From Leptidea sinapis (taxonomy: Eukaryota > Arthropoda > Insecta > Lepidoptera > Pieridae), in the NCBI RefSeq assembly GCF_905404315.1, contig NC_066312.1:14681001-14745000 (forward strand): a stretch of 64,000 bases of DNA, in the 5' to 3' direction. The notes beneath the pieces are model-generated. The model was given only the letters and a program-made list of their open reading frames with translations, made no database searches and was not told the origin of the DNA. The translations under genes were made by a program, and so were the position numbers. Below are positions 11,235-21,884 of the stretch, one piece after another (the first letter of the stretch is position 1; each line of letters opens with the position of its first letter).

Positions 11235-11640
11235 TGTTTTTTATTGAATAAATGTAAAATCACTTATTGAAAGTCAGGAACCACCCATTCAAAATAGTGT
11301 GCGTCTGAGAAGAACGGGTCCTAGAAACTCAGCGACCTTTTTTTAAGTTTCATTTGTATATAATATATAATATCGTACAATAAACAAAAATAGCTTGATG
11401 GATGTCGCTCCATTCCCAATCTGTGGTATCATTAAGAATGTCATTTATGTTATATTAACATCTACCATACCAACGTTTTTTAACAATTCCTTTGTTTTGT
11501 ACTTTTTCTGGGATCATGTTGTAAAAGCATATTATACATCGCCCCAAGAAAGACTTACTAACTCGACTTATCTGAGTAGTTGACGTAATAAATTTATGTT
11601 TGTTCCACGTGTTAACATTATGATTTTCATCCAATTATTT
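11235..11640 (-). pseudogene. LINE-a 3' part: ORF C-terminus plus 3' UTR
   Basis: On minus, the sequence runs from the GTTAACACGTGGAACAAACA region through the last codons and into the LINE-a 3' UTR (complement of AAGTCAGGAACCACCCATTC and GAAACTCAGCGACC). The same order is seen on plus at 25560-26012, so this joins the coding tail and the UTR into one family. The 3' tail is at the low-coordinate end. It is 5'-truncated at about 11640 and carries stops. The 62-codon plus ORF across it is a shadow. Confidence 0.75.
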
Positions 11641-11770
11641 TGAGTTTTCCTTAGTGTTCATTCCGCCAATATTTGTCTTAAAACAAGTCGATACTTGTTT
11701 CGCCTCTACACGAGGCATCCTCAGGACATGTTGACTCTGGCAAACTCTGGCACGAGACTCAGGCTTCAGT
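11641..11770. repeat. Dispersed repeat H, copy 1
   Basis: It shares CCTTAGTGTTCATTCCGCCA-type sequence, AATATTTGT, TGTTTCGCCTCTACACGAGG and CATCCTCAGGAC with 16445-16600. The class is unknown. Confidence 0.65.
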
Positions 11771-11934
11771 TAATTATGGGTTTCCGTAAAGTAACGCCAA
11801 ATTCAATAGATTTAGTTATTATTATCGCTGCTTATCAACATACTTAACATTATCAAGAATATATTGCGATGAAAGTCAAGATGTTTATTTCTTTAAATGT
11901 TTCTTATAATTATAGATTTAGATTCACCTTCGCA

Positions 11935-12232
11935 CGACACGCCACAAGTTACGATATCATCCCCACCATCTGGATGTGTGGCGGTCCTCCACAGTGCGGT
12001 TTTCAAGGAGCTTTCTTCCTCGTACCACAAAGCTGTGGAATGAGCTTCCTTGTGCGGTGTTTCCGGGACGATACGACATGGGTACCTTCAAGAAAAGCGT
12101 GTACACCTTCCTTAAAGGCCGGCAACGCTCTTGTGATTCCTCTGGTGTTGCAGGAGAGTGTGGGCGGCGGTGATCACTTAACACCAGGTGACCCGTACGC
12201 TCGTTTGTCCTCCTATTCCATGAAAAAAAAAA
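11935..12232 (+). pseudogene. LINE-b 3' end, copy 2, with poly-A
   Basis: The frame from 11976 reads SRSFLPRTTKLWNELPCAVF, then PGRYDMGTFKKSVYTFLKGR, then a stop. A UTR of about 60 bp and an A-run (12223-12231) follow. It is slightly less decayed than the copy at 2331-2622. It is 5'-truncated; there is no obvious target-site duplication. Confidence 0.75.
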
Positions 12233-12599
12233 TAGCGCAAATAGCCCTTTTCTGTAGTACAAACACGGTTTAAACTTTAAATGTTAGTTGTACTGCCCCA
12301 TATCAATATAGCATAGGATATAATACTATGAAAATAACTTAAGTACACGTACGAAAAGCGTATATATATATAAATAACTTTAATAACTCTTAAAGTACTG
12401 AAACGATTTTAATCAGATTTATCTCACTGTCTTCAGTTTGATTATTATTGTCTACCCATTAATGTACCAACCATCCTACTGTAAAATGTGACTTGCAATA
12501 AAATATTTTGATTTGATTTGATTCAACTTGAGAGATGGATGATTTTATTTCGATTCATAACCCTTAATACTTTTTAGTTTCAAATTTTATTTCCGTAGG
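12233..12599. other. LINE-like tail and unassigned DNA
   Basis: GACTTGCAATAAAATATTTT followed by a GATTT repeat (12488-12532) looks like the 3' tail of another LINE. The rest is unassigned. Confidence 0.4.
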
Positions 12600-13262
12600 A
12601 GAAATTCTATAAGGTACATTAATATGTTTGTTGTATGAAGCACAGTGTCACAGTTCAACTATAACATTATTTAATCTTGTATTGCTTCAACAAATTTCGT
12701 AACCTACAAAAAAGCTTATAATTTTTGATTGAAATTTTTGTATATATGCATTTGTTTAGGTGAAGCGAAACACATCGGTCGCAGCTAGTTTAAAATAAAT
12801 AGAAATTTACGTACTCTTCGACGAGAATTTTGGACTTTTCAATTAAGATAATAATTTTTAATGAATAATTTGTGGGTATTTTTAATGGATATAAATGTTT
12901 GACAGAATTAAAAAAAAAACACTCCGAAAACCAATTTCTAAATACGCAGGCTAGAGCTAGTAATAATATAAATAAACATATCGCTTATTAATCGAAGCTA
13001 GCTTTTGGTAATACCTCATTTTTTTAGAGCATTATAAACGTATTTATAAAGTGCTTATAAATGTAAATCTACGTTGGAGAATGACAAGAAGGCTAAAAGA
13101 AAATTAATGAAAATTTTGCAAGGTTCTTTGAAATAAATAATTGCTTTTATATTGAAACAAAACTTTGTACAGCAATTTTATGGAACAGTTTTATGAAGGG
13201 CTAGGTTTTTTGTAAATACTTCGAAAACCAATATATTATCACCATATATACTATTACCGGAA
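12600..13262. repeat. Partial copy of the 18.4-18.9 kb segment
   Basis: 12880-13262 aligns with 18400-18890: TAAATGTAAATCTAC, GAATGACAA, GGCTAAAAGAAAATTAATGA, AAATTTTGCAAGG, AAACAAAACTTTGTACAGCA-like words and the closing ACCAATATAT, all in the same order. Weak similarity continues from 12660 to the 16.85-16.95 kb region. There is no ORF. It is either an old segmental duplication or an unrecognised large repeat. Confidence 0.65.
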
Positions 13263-13291
13263 CCAATATAATAAATAATATAATAATTTTG

Positions 13292-13497
13292 ACAGTTCAT
13301 GTGACAGAGGGCCCGGGTTCGAATCCAGGTAGGTGCGATCATTTATATGATGAATTAAATAATGTTTGTTTCCGAGTCATATTTATTTATATTTAGGGAA
13401 GTATGTAGTATTAAATATATCGTTGTCTGGCACCCATAGGCTATGCCTAGTTTGGAGCAAGATAGTTTGCGTAAAAGAGTGTCAATATTATATTATT
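13292..13497 (+). mobile_element. tRNA-derived SINE, copy with damaged 5' part
   Basis: It has the B box GGTTCGAATCC at 13316-13326, then AGGTAGGTGCGATCATTTAT, TGTTTGTTTCCGAGTCAT, CCATAGGCTATGCCTAG and GAGTGTCAATATTATATTA, matching the intact SINE at 51307-51585. The A-box region is replaced by unrelated sequence. Its ATT-rich tail abuts the next Helitron directly. Confidence 0.8.
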
Positions 13498-13581
13498 ACT
13501 AGCTGACCCAGCAAACGTTGCATTGCCAATTATGGTAATAAATAAATTTCAGTAATTAATATATTTGGAGTATGACGATCG

Positions 13582-13632
13582 ATTCTCAGACCTACCAAAT
13601 ATATCGTGTGTATGTTTGGTAGGTCTGAGAAT
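13582..13632. repeat. Perfect 18-bp inverted repeat inside the Helitron
   Basis: 13582-13599 (ATTCTCAGACCTACCAAA) and 13615-13632 are exact complements with a 15-nt spacer. Sister Helitrons have only one of the two arms here. Confidence 0.9.
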
Positions 13633-13749
13633 ATTGTATTCGATCGCCATCTTGCAAAACTATTGCGGATCTGTAAATGGTACAGAATAATACAAAAATC
13701 GTGATTTAAAAACAGATTTTCAATGCAGAATCATAATAAAAAAAATAAC

Positions 13750-14541
13750 AAAAAACAACCCACTTCAAGAACACTATTCCAAAACAATAGATATAATGTG
13801 CACTAAAAAGTATAAAAATAATTGCGTATTCTAATTAATTAATCTAATTCTAGTTACGATTATTGTTATTTTTGGAATCGGTGTCCTTCTGCCGCGACTC
13901 GTTCTCGCTTCTCGCCTCCTCACGACTCAAGCACATCTCGCCTATAACTATGTATGTAGTAACAAACCTATCTTGGATGTCACCGACTCCAAAAATTACA
14001 ATAATCGTAACTAGAATTAGATAAATTAATTAGATTGTATAAAAATACGCAATTATTTTTATACTTTTTAGTGCACAGTATATCTATTATTTTGTAATAG
14101 TGTTTTGAAGTCGGTTGTTTTTTTGTTAAAGAAATTTTTATTTTATGATTTTTAGTGAATTTGTAGTACACTTACTAACAATTTGTCTAAATATGTGTAG
14201 ATATACAAAATTTTTCAATGCGGCAATGAACGTAAGTGCTTTACAATTTGATGACAGACAGTTAGAAATTCTGTCACAGATGGCACCCTTACTGTAAGTC
14301 GTTAAGGAGTCCCATTGATCATCATATTCGACTACGACAATTACTAGACCATAACTATGTGTTGGTAGATGACTTAAATATCCGGATAGCATAAAAAAGA
14401 TTCGGCCGAGTATCGTTAATTTGCTCCTAAGAATTGAAGAGTTCCGTTACTTTTGGATTCCGTATTCGTAAATTTATCGTTACAAACATAAAAAAATAAC
14501 ATACCGCCGAATTGAGAACTTCCTCCTTTTTAAAGTCGGTT
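13750..14541. mobile_element. Foldback element with long inverted repeat
   Basis: 13750-13876 is the inverted complement of about 13980-14124 at near 90% identity by eye, with small indels; landmarks are TAACTAGAATTAGAT, ATACGCAATTATTTTTATAC, TTTTTAGTGCACA and AATAGTGTT. The loop (13877-13979) holds CTCGCTTCTCGCCTCCTCAC. The outer ends, CAACCCACTTCAA and the complement of TTTAAAGTCGGTTA, look like short terminal inverted repeats. A relative of the loop and of the right end lies at 31945-32215. It is inserted in the Helitron 13499-14728. Confidence 0.7.
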
Positions 14542-14728
14542 AATAAAAATAAAAAAATGGTCATAAAAAAGTATTTAGGGGTGGGGCCTTATCATTGAGG
14601 GGTATGAAAAATAAATGTTCTCCGATTCTCAGACCTACCTGATAAGCACACAAATTTCATACAAATCGGTTCAGCTGTTTGGGAGGAGTTTGTTAACACA
14701 CACCGGGACACGAAAATGTTACATGGGC

Positions 14729-15264
14729 TTTGAAAAAAGAAAATTAATACTGGAAAGTAATCAAGAATGATGGGACATAATAAGTTTGAATCACGATATT
14801 TTTTAAATTTCATTAACGTGTTTAAATAAATAAAAAATTCCACTGAATCTGAGCTTAAAAACATAAATAAATTTACTCAAAGCAATTTTGAATAATCGAT
14901 AGCTTTAAGGTTTACTCTACTTAAGTTATCTTGAAAAATAACCTGTTTAAGTTATCTAAGCAGAGAACCCTTTCGAATACAAAACACTTTAGAATCATTT
15001 TATCAGTTGCAGAGTTAAACCTTAAATTCTTTGAGTCAATAATCATTATATATCCTTTCTTAACAACCCTGATAAAACGCTCTTTAGACCGTTTAACTCA
15101 TATATTAATGATATTTTTTATCAAATCTTAGTCAATAATTATAAAAAAAAATGTCCAATAATGTACTAAATAAAACACTTATTTAATTGAAAATGTAAAG
15201 TATTTATTTCTATATGCTTAAAAGTTAAACTACAACAATGAAAAACAAATTTAATTTCTTTAAT
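14729..15264. other. No recognisable gene
   Basis: AT-rich; a 66-codon plus ORF (14931-15131) without recognisable motifs. Confidence 0.55.
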
Positions 15265-15530
15265 AATTTTTCCGGCGCAGAAATCATAACATATATAGGT
15301 AATGTGTAAGCATTACTGTGTTTCGGTCTGAAGGGCGCCGTAGCTAGTGAAATTACTGGGCAAATGAGGCTTAGCATCGTATGTCTCAAGGTGACGAGCG
15401 CAATTGTAGTGCCGCTCAGAATTTTTGGGTTTATTGAGAATCCTGAGCGGCACTGCATTGTAATGGGCATGGCGTATCAATTACCATCAGCTGAACGTCC
15501 TGCTCGTCTCGTCTCTTATTATCATTAAAA
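15265..15530 (-). repeat. Dispersed repeat A, left half
   Basis: It reads, reversed, from GTAATGTGTAAGCATTACTG through GGCGCCGTAGCTAGTGAAAT, AAGGTGACGAGCGCAATTGT and CCTGAGCGGCAC to GAACGTCCTGCTCGTCTCGT. The right (tail) half is missing. Confidence 0.8.
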
Positions 15531-16444
15531 AAAAGGTCAGTGTCAATTTAAAAACATATTCAGGCAATACTTAACCCTCTTCGACGGTCCTAGCTCGATA
15601 TTTTTTTTTATTCATATTCTTGAGCTTTTACTCTTAATAGAATTATATTACCTATTATACTTCATTGCTCATAGTGTATCAGAGCGTGTGATAAAATATT
15701 ATATATTTAATTAATCATCCCTCAATAGTTTTGGTTCAATCATTCAATATAATATAGATATTGCTGAAAACATTATATTTATACGGACTTCCCTTAAATT
15801 CACTAATTCAGTTCAACGGTACATATTTCGTACTTTATAACTTTAATTTTTGATTAGATATAGTCACTCAACTATCCTATTTAGCACGCCTGAAATGTTT
15901 ATCAGTGGTGTAAGAAGATTTGGCGGTATTGTCTAGTCTTCTTCACCAGTTCCACTTAGCCAAATGCTATCTTCTACATCTTCAATCTAAGAATACCAAA
16001 ATGTATATGTGCCTTAAAGTAAAAGTGAGGAGTTTTTATTTTCCAGTACAAGTTTTTCTTAAATGAGACCATCAAATAAAAAGATAACATTTTTAAATCA
16101 ATTATCCAGTGAATGAATAATGTTCCAAATCGGATATGAGTCCAGACACTCCGGATCATGCGATGCTTTATGTTTAAATATAAAAACTTTATTTACTTTT
16201 ATCTGATTTATAAATTACACATCATGACGGGCATTAAGACAATTTTTACTTAATATATGTTTTCTTTGTATATATTAAACATTTTATATTTTTTTTATAT
16301 CAATCCTCATCGAACAAATAGCTGTATATTAATCCATTGACTTCAAATATTCGGAATAAATTCATCTTTGTGAAACATAAGACAAATGCCATCATATTAT
16401 AAGAAAATTTATTAAATTAGGCGTTACTTTGCGGAAATCCATAA
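15531..16444. other. No recognisable gene or repeat
   Basis: Short ORFs only (maximum 61 codons, 15974-16159 minus). Nothing assigned. Confidence 0.55.
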
Positions 16445-16600
16445 TTATACAAATTATTTAAGTTTTCTTTAGTGTTAATTCCGCCAATATTTGTTTTTAA
16501 AACAATTCGACACGTGTTTCGCCTCTACACGAGGCATCCTCAGGACGTGTTGTCTCGCCAAAATCTGGCAAGAGACTCTTGCCAGGAGTCTCTTGCCGAT
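16445..16600. repeat. Dispersed repeat H, copy 2, with overlapping palindromes
   Basis: It shares TTTCGCCTCTACACGAGGCA and TCCTCAGGACGTGTTG with 11641-11770. It ends in CTGGCAAGAG-A-CTCTTGCCAG (16565-16585), overlapped by 12-bp arms 16567-16578 and 16586-16597. Confidence 0.7.
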
Positions 16601-17084
16601 TTATCTTGATAGGATAACAATTGTATCATTTGTGATTAAATCGTGAAAGAATAACTTATGTAACCTCGTGGATCTTATGTTAACAAAAAAAGGAGTGAAA
16701 ATAATGCTGATTATTTTCATTCAAATCCTTATTTTAAATTTTTTGATCATCAACAAACTTATTCTTTTTTATGATACCTTTCAGGCAAACATCTTAAATT
16801 TTGTTTCAATTTGATGCATTTAAATAATATTCTCAAGGGTTCTAAGTAAGAAAATATAGTGAAAAGTCAGTTATTGCGAAAATGTTGTTTTAATAAACAA
16901 TACGTTTTTCTAATTTGTGACCTGCAAATTCTCCAAAAGCTTATAAGAATAAATTTTTTGTGGATTGTGCTAATTCTGTTATATTTAACCGTTTATTTTA
17001 CTGCTGGCTGCCTTGTGAGTGATTTTGTTTATTTGTGTATTTCCTTAGAATGCAACAAGTACGTTCCTCGCTATACATAGTTTT
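16601..17084. other. No gene assigned
   Basis: A 73-codon plus ORF (16859-17080) has a hydrophobic core but no recognisable family. Part of this stretch is weakly like 12660-12745. Confidence 0.45.
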
Positions 17085-18350
17085 TATTTCAGTCTACAAG
17101 CAATTCAATTACTTAATAAACATTTTGAATTAGGAAAATTTCAATTTAAAACGGAGCTTTCAGTCGCATACCTACAAACTAAATTTGTACTCAAATTGAA
17201 AAATCTTTCTTTTCTAATATTTTATTTTTCTCTTTGTTGGCATTTAAATAGAATTGCGAAAATTTATTTAATAGGAAGTCCACGTTGTATACTATGTTTT
17301 GTCTTATAGTAAATGTTACATATTAGTAACATATATTATCTAACACCGTGGCATGGGCTAACTCGATATGCATATATAAGATTAAAAAAAAACTATAATA
17401 ATAGTTGAAAGAAAAATTAAATATTAAAATAGATTTAAATTCGAAACAGCCTAAGTAATAGTTTTCCTATCACAAATATTTAATAATTAAACGTAATTAG
17501 AAACGCGATATAATTTTCCTCAAAATGAATAAAATTATAATAGTAAACGTTTAAGAAAAAATAATTGCAGAAATATCAAAATATTCATAGAAAAAGAAAT
17601 TAATAATCAAAACGGAACCGGAGTGATACAGCTTTTAAATAGATTTATCCGCTTATCCTATGCGCTTTTTTGCTGTTAAGCTTTTATATTATGTTTATTG
17701 CAAACTAATATGAAGAAATTACAAAATATAACCCTTAAATAAATATATGGTGATGTAAAAGTTTAAATTTTAAAATTCAAAAATTTATCTAAGCAAGTCC
17801 TAAATTTATAATAATTTTAATTGTTTAGAAATTGTATTATTTTTAAGGTATATATTTAAGCCATTATTTTTTTTACGAAATAATTCTAAATAAATTATTT
17901 TAATAAACGCCCATTAACTCATAAAATAAATAAAATATATCACCTAAAATTATAAAAGCCCTATATTCTTAAAACATAATAGTGTTTTAACGCAATACAG
18001 ATTTAATAATATTTTTTTGAATATTAAAGATATTTTATTAATTGTATCAAATATAATAAAATACTAACATTTTATTAATATTGTAATTTTCTTTCATACT
18101 ATTTTAATGTTTGAATTCAATCACTTACCTAAATAGAAGAGATGCTCGCGACACGATACCGACAACTTTAAGCAGCTTTCAACACAAGCGCTCTAGTCGA
18201 CGATCGAGACACAATTCCTGAAGAAATACATCCCCGCCAATTGTTGCTTCGCGCATGTACCATACGAACTACGTAGGAGGTGGAAAGGATACGCGAGCGA
18301 AATACTCCGCTACAATTATGCATTTCAGAAACAAACATTTTCTCTTTAAT
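17085..18350 (-). repeat. Segmental duplication, copy B
   Basis: It aligns with 20055-21625 in the same orientation and order: ACAAGCAATTCAATTACTTA, CTCTTTGTTGGCAT-like words, GTAATTAGAAACGCGAT, AGCTTTTAAATAGATTTAT, then the conserved block TTACC...GATGCTCGCGACACGATACC (18124-18150) up to CGCTACAATTATGCATTT. The end block is by far the best conserved part. Indels make copy C about 300 bp longer. No TE ends are visible. Confidence 0.75.
18129..18240 (-). other. Putative non-coding first exon with splice donor, copy B
   Basis: On minus the block CAATTGGCGGGGATG...CGTGTCGCGAGCATCTC runs to TTTAG followed by GTAAGTGATT, a strong donor consensus (intron from 18128 leftwards). There is no ATG in the exon part. 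The same donor is kept in copy C. The TATA box seen in copy C is lost here (GTACATGC). The next exon cannot be identified, so this is inference. A 68-codon ORF overlaps the region but its copy-C equivalent is not open. Confidence 0.3.
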
Positions 18351-18359
18351 ACGGAAAAT

Positions 18360-18890
18360 TTGTAGGTATTTCAACTCTAAGGCGTATAAAATATATTAAA
18401 AGGGGTATAAATGCTTGAGAGAATTAAATAAAAGCGAAAACCAGATTCTACGCGGGTATGAGCAAGTAAAAAATAAAGATATCGAAGCTACCTTTTGGTA
18501 ATATAAATTTTTCCAGAGCGATATAATGCTACTTATAAAGTGTTTATAAATGTAAATCTACTTTGAAGAATGACAAAAAGGCTAAAAGAAAATTAATGAA
18601 AATTTTGCAAGGATATTTTTCTTTGAATTAAATTATTACTTTTGTACTGTAACAAAACTTTGTACAGCATTTTTATCAACAATTTTAAGAGAGATTTTAT
18701 ATTCTCATTTCTGTATAAAACGGTAACGACTGTTAAAATTTAAAACAGATAAAAATTACCCGATAGCAAATGTATTTTATAAATTTTTGTAATATTTGAT
18801 ACCATAATTTTTTAGTTTTTATTTCAATTAAGGTATTTTTTACAATAATCCGAAGACCAATATATCACCATTAATAGTATAAACGGAAGT
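18360..18890. repeat. Segment shared with 12.88-13.26 kb
   Basis: It holds GGCTAAAAGAAAATTAATGA, AAATTTTGCAAGG, AAACTTTGTACAGCA and GACCAATATATCACCA in the same order as 12880-13262. It lies directly upstream (minus sense) of the putative exon in copy B. Copy C lacks this flank. Confidence 0.65.
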
Positions 18891-19029
18891 TTAAGTAGGT
18901 AGTCATATCAGGCTTTAATAAAGAAAAAAAAATAAAAAAAATATTCGTTAAATCAATAAAAAACGATAGGACATAACGTATATTATGTATAGTATATGTA
19001 AGTATAAATCACAATTATTTATACATTTC

Positions 19030-19382
19030 ATTCCGAGACTGAACACATAGTCTCTATTTCAGACACAATTTTGTTCTAGTTCTCGTTAACGCTATCCCGG
19101 AAGATGTTGGCACGGCCAGTATTGGAAACGTACCTTGTACTGTTGTCTGCTTAGCAATATTACTGATTTGCAGCATATCATATTTTATAAGCAGAGGAAA
19201 CAGTGTAACGGATAGCACACAGCCTTGGGACAATTAAGCGTTTACGGGCTTCGGGTTCGAGCAATAATCGTCGACAACGACCTGAATGCTGCGCCCAGTG
19301 AGGAAGCTGGAGGTCCACTTGCACCCTGTGCCATACACGGCCTTTGCTATATCCATGCTAACTGTCAGGCCTTCTCCCTTGC
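19030..19382 (-). pseudogene. Reverse-transcriptase fragment of a Jockey-type LINE
   Basis: On minus it reads MDIAKAVYGTGCKWTSSFLT, GRSIQVVVDDYCSNPKPVNA, a stop, LSQGCVLSVTLF and DMLQISNIA. These match reverse-transcriptase palm motifs of Jockey-clade elements: D.AKAFD with the catalytic Asp, and the PQG(C/S)VLSPTLF block. The YADD block that should follow is missing. Internal stops show it is dead. The rest of the element is not found next to it. Confidence 0.8.
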
Positions 19383-19385
19383 ATT

Positions 19386-20054
19386 CGATATATATTAATC
19401 AGCGCCGTAATCTATATATTTGCTGCTACGAAATAACAGGTATGAATTCTCTATGAAATGCCTTTGATGGGCTTAAATTTTCCGAATACTTACCATTGTA
19501 ATGCATATTTTTTACACCTTCGGAAAATCGAGATTTCAACAAATAGAAACCACACCAACATTTTGCAAAAAGGTGATATTTACACGGGTGAATTTTCGAT
19601 TGAGAATAAAGAGTTTTCGATATTTGAGTCAAAATAAGGTGATAAAATTAATATTTCAATTCAAATAAATTACAGTGTATTTGGGACATAAATAAGTACC
19701 TTTTTAAAAATATTTGGTTTTTTTTTGTAAAAGAAAAAAATTAAAAAACCATTAAACATGGGTTTTTTGAATTTTTCATATAAATTTTGAGGTTATGTGA
19801 AACCAGTGTGAATACAAAAGCAAATCTTTTGATTACCTTCAACTTTTCCATGTGACTTATTTCCATAGGACTTGTAGTTTTGCCGAAAATCGAGATTAAC
19901 CGTTTTTTACCCTTAACCACTCCCCCTTTTCCACATCCCGACCTCATCCCGATCGCCCGTAGATTATTTCATCTTTTATTTTTGTTATTAACTCTTATAT
20001 TTCCAATGGGTTTCATCCTACTATTATTTTTTTTAGTTAAATGATTATCAGCCC
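19386..20054. other. No recognisable gene
   Basis: Two 68-codon minus ORFs (19426-19632, 19741-19947) without known motifs. Nothing else. Confidence 0.55.
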
Positions 20055-21413
20055 TGGTCTACAAACAATTCAATTACTTCATAAATAATTTGAATAAGAA
20101 ACCTTTTAGCGAAGCTCTCAGTCGCACACCAATTCAAAATGGCTTTTTTTCACTCTTTTTCTCCTTTTTTATTTTTCTCTTTATGTTCATATAGTATTGG
20201 AAAATAATTGGAACATAAATAAATTTAAAGTTTTCCTATCTCAAATATAACTAACACAATTTAATTATAAATCGTAATTGGAAACGCGATTTAATCTTCG
20301 TGAAAATAAGTAATTTTAATAGAAATACATAATATTATATGTAATAGAAATCACTACTAAAATATTAATAAAGAAAAATTTTATGCTTTACCAAATTTAA
20401 TAGATTTCCGAAAACATATTAAATTAAATTTAATAGCTTTTATCAAATTGGTCAATCAGTCATTTTAATAAAACTTTTGATCCTTCTTAACGAGGTGTGC
20501 CTTAATATTCGACTAATTAATTAAATTTCCCGTGGAAAATTTAAGCCCAACTAAATGCCAAAGGAATTATTTTGTCCAATAATTTTTAAGTTTCGTGCTG
20601 GTGAATTGATGAAATGTTAAAACATATTTAATTGTTATTATTCAACTGTTATTTAATTTTCTTTAGAGTCAAGTTGTGTTTTTAAAACTTGTTTTGCATC
20701 GCGACGGCCGACGGCCGACGGAACATATTATTAAGCGCAGGGGAACGGGAGGGAAAAAGCTTTTATTTAGATTTATAATTAAAGATACAATTAGATTTAA
20801 ATATCAGTTTTATTGCTAGCTTGCTCTGTTTTCTTTTTAGTAAACTGGTTTAAAGAAATTACCAAAAATACCGGTTTGATACAAACATATAGGATATTAA
20901 TCAAAGCAAAGTCTAAATTTTATTTCATTATATAAATTTATATTGTTGTATGTTTTTCGAGCAAATTTGTTTTTGACGAAAGCACTAACTACGTTGTTTG
21001 TTTTTTATAATATAATTATAAAATTTGAAATTTCCCATTTTGTGCTATTTATATTTAAAGTAATTTTTAACTCAATAGAATAAGAAATTAAGTTATAGTA
21101 AAGGGTTTTTATTTATGCTTTATTTTATATTATTTTATTTTATTAGTCTCAGTATTCTTGTGTTATTAACAAAATAATATTAAAATATTTTTGATAAGAA
21201 CCTGCTAACTTTATATAAGGACCATATCTAAATTCACCTAAAATATTTGAACAAAAAAAAAACACAATACTGCGTTTAAAACTGAAAAATTTTAAATATT
21301 AGAGAAAATTTAAAAATAATAGTATCAAAAATTTAACTAATAATACCTTACTAATATTTTTAATTATTAAATTTTCTTTAATATTTCTTTATTAATAGAT
21401 TTTAATCACTTAC

Positions 21414-21515
21414 CCAAACAGTAGAGATGCTCGCGACACGATACCGGTAACTTTAAGCAGCTTTGGACACAAGTGCTCTAGTCTACGATCGAGACACGAT
21501 TCCTGAAGAACTATG
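21414..21515 (-). other. Putative non-coding first exon with splice donor, copy C
   Basis: On minus, the transcribed block ends GCATCTCTACTGTTTGG followed by GTAAGTGATT (intron from 21413 leftwards). A TATAAATA box lies at 21539-21546, about 30 bp before the expected start. The exon has no ATG, so it would be 5' UTR. It is a sister of 18129-18240. The downstream exon is not found. Confidence 0.35.
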
Positions 21516-21538
21516 TCCCTGCCAATTGTTGCTTCGCG

Positions 21539-21546
21539 TATTTATA
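21539..21546 (-). promoter_or_regulatory. Putative TATA box
   Basis: TATAAATA on minus, placed about 30 bp before the putative exon of copy C. The site is mutated in copy B. Confidence 0.3.
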
Positions 21547-21884
21547 CCATGGAACTACGGGGGATGTGGAAGGGATAACCAAGCGAAATATTCCGCTACA
21601 ATTATGCATTTTGAAAACAAAACGTTACAACAGTCACGTAGCCTTATCCAGTCTCATGAATAGTTATCCAGACTTTCAAGTAGGGTGTTCGATTCAAAAG
21701 AATAAGGTTGTACTGCGTTTTATGATTTTTTATATTTTTTTCTTTATTGCCACTGTTAATGGAAGCAGTTGATTAACATACCACTATTAATTATTATTTA
21801 TATAGAAGAATTTCCATTGGCCGGTTGCACACAACCTAATTAAATAATCATATGACAAACGACCAATGCAAAACGATCTTTGAT

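Larger units (their letters stand above)
13499..14728 (-). mobile_element. Non-autonomous Helitron split by a foldback element
   Basis: On minus the 3' end is GTTTGCTGGGTCAGCTAG followed by host T (complement at 13498-13502). This CTAGT end matches the Helitrons at 56190, 56639 and 63393. The body includes GATTCTCAGACCTACC blocks, TATTTAGGGGTGG (14572) and CGGTTCAGCTGTTTGGGAGG (14670), in the same order as 56639-57150. In that copy the words around ATCATAATTAAAT and TATTTAGGGGTGG lie about 60 bp apart; here about 790 bp of other DNA (13750-14541) intervene. The 5' end near 14728 has decayed. Confidence 0.75.
20055..21625 (-). repeat. Segmental duplication, copy C
   Basis: Direct copy of 17085-18350 about 3 kb away, with the same order of landmarks (see copy B). 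It contains a short GC-rich run at 20700-20722 (CGACGGC repeated three times) that copy B lacks. Confidence 0.75.

Noticed and set aside
11869..12273. 134-codon plus ORF
   Set aside because: Wrong frame of the LINE-b tail; the true frame starts at 11976.
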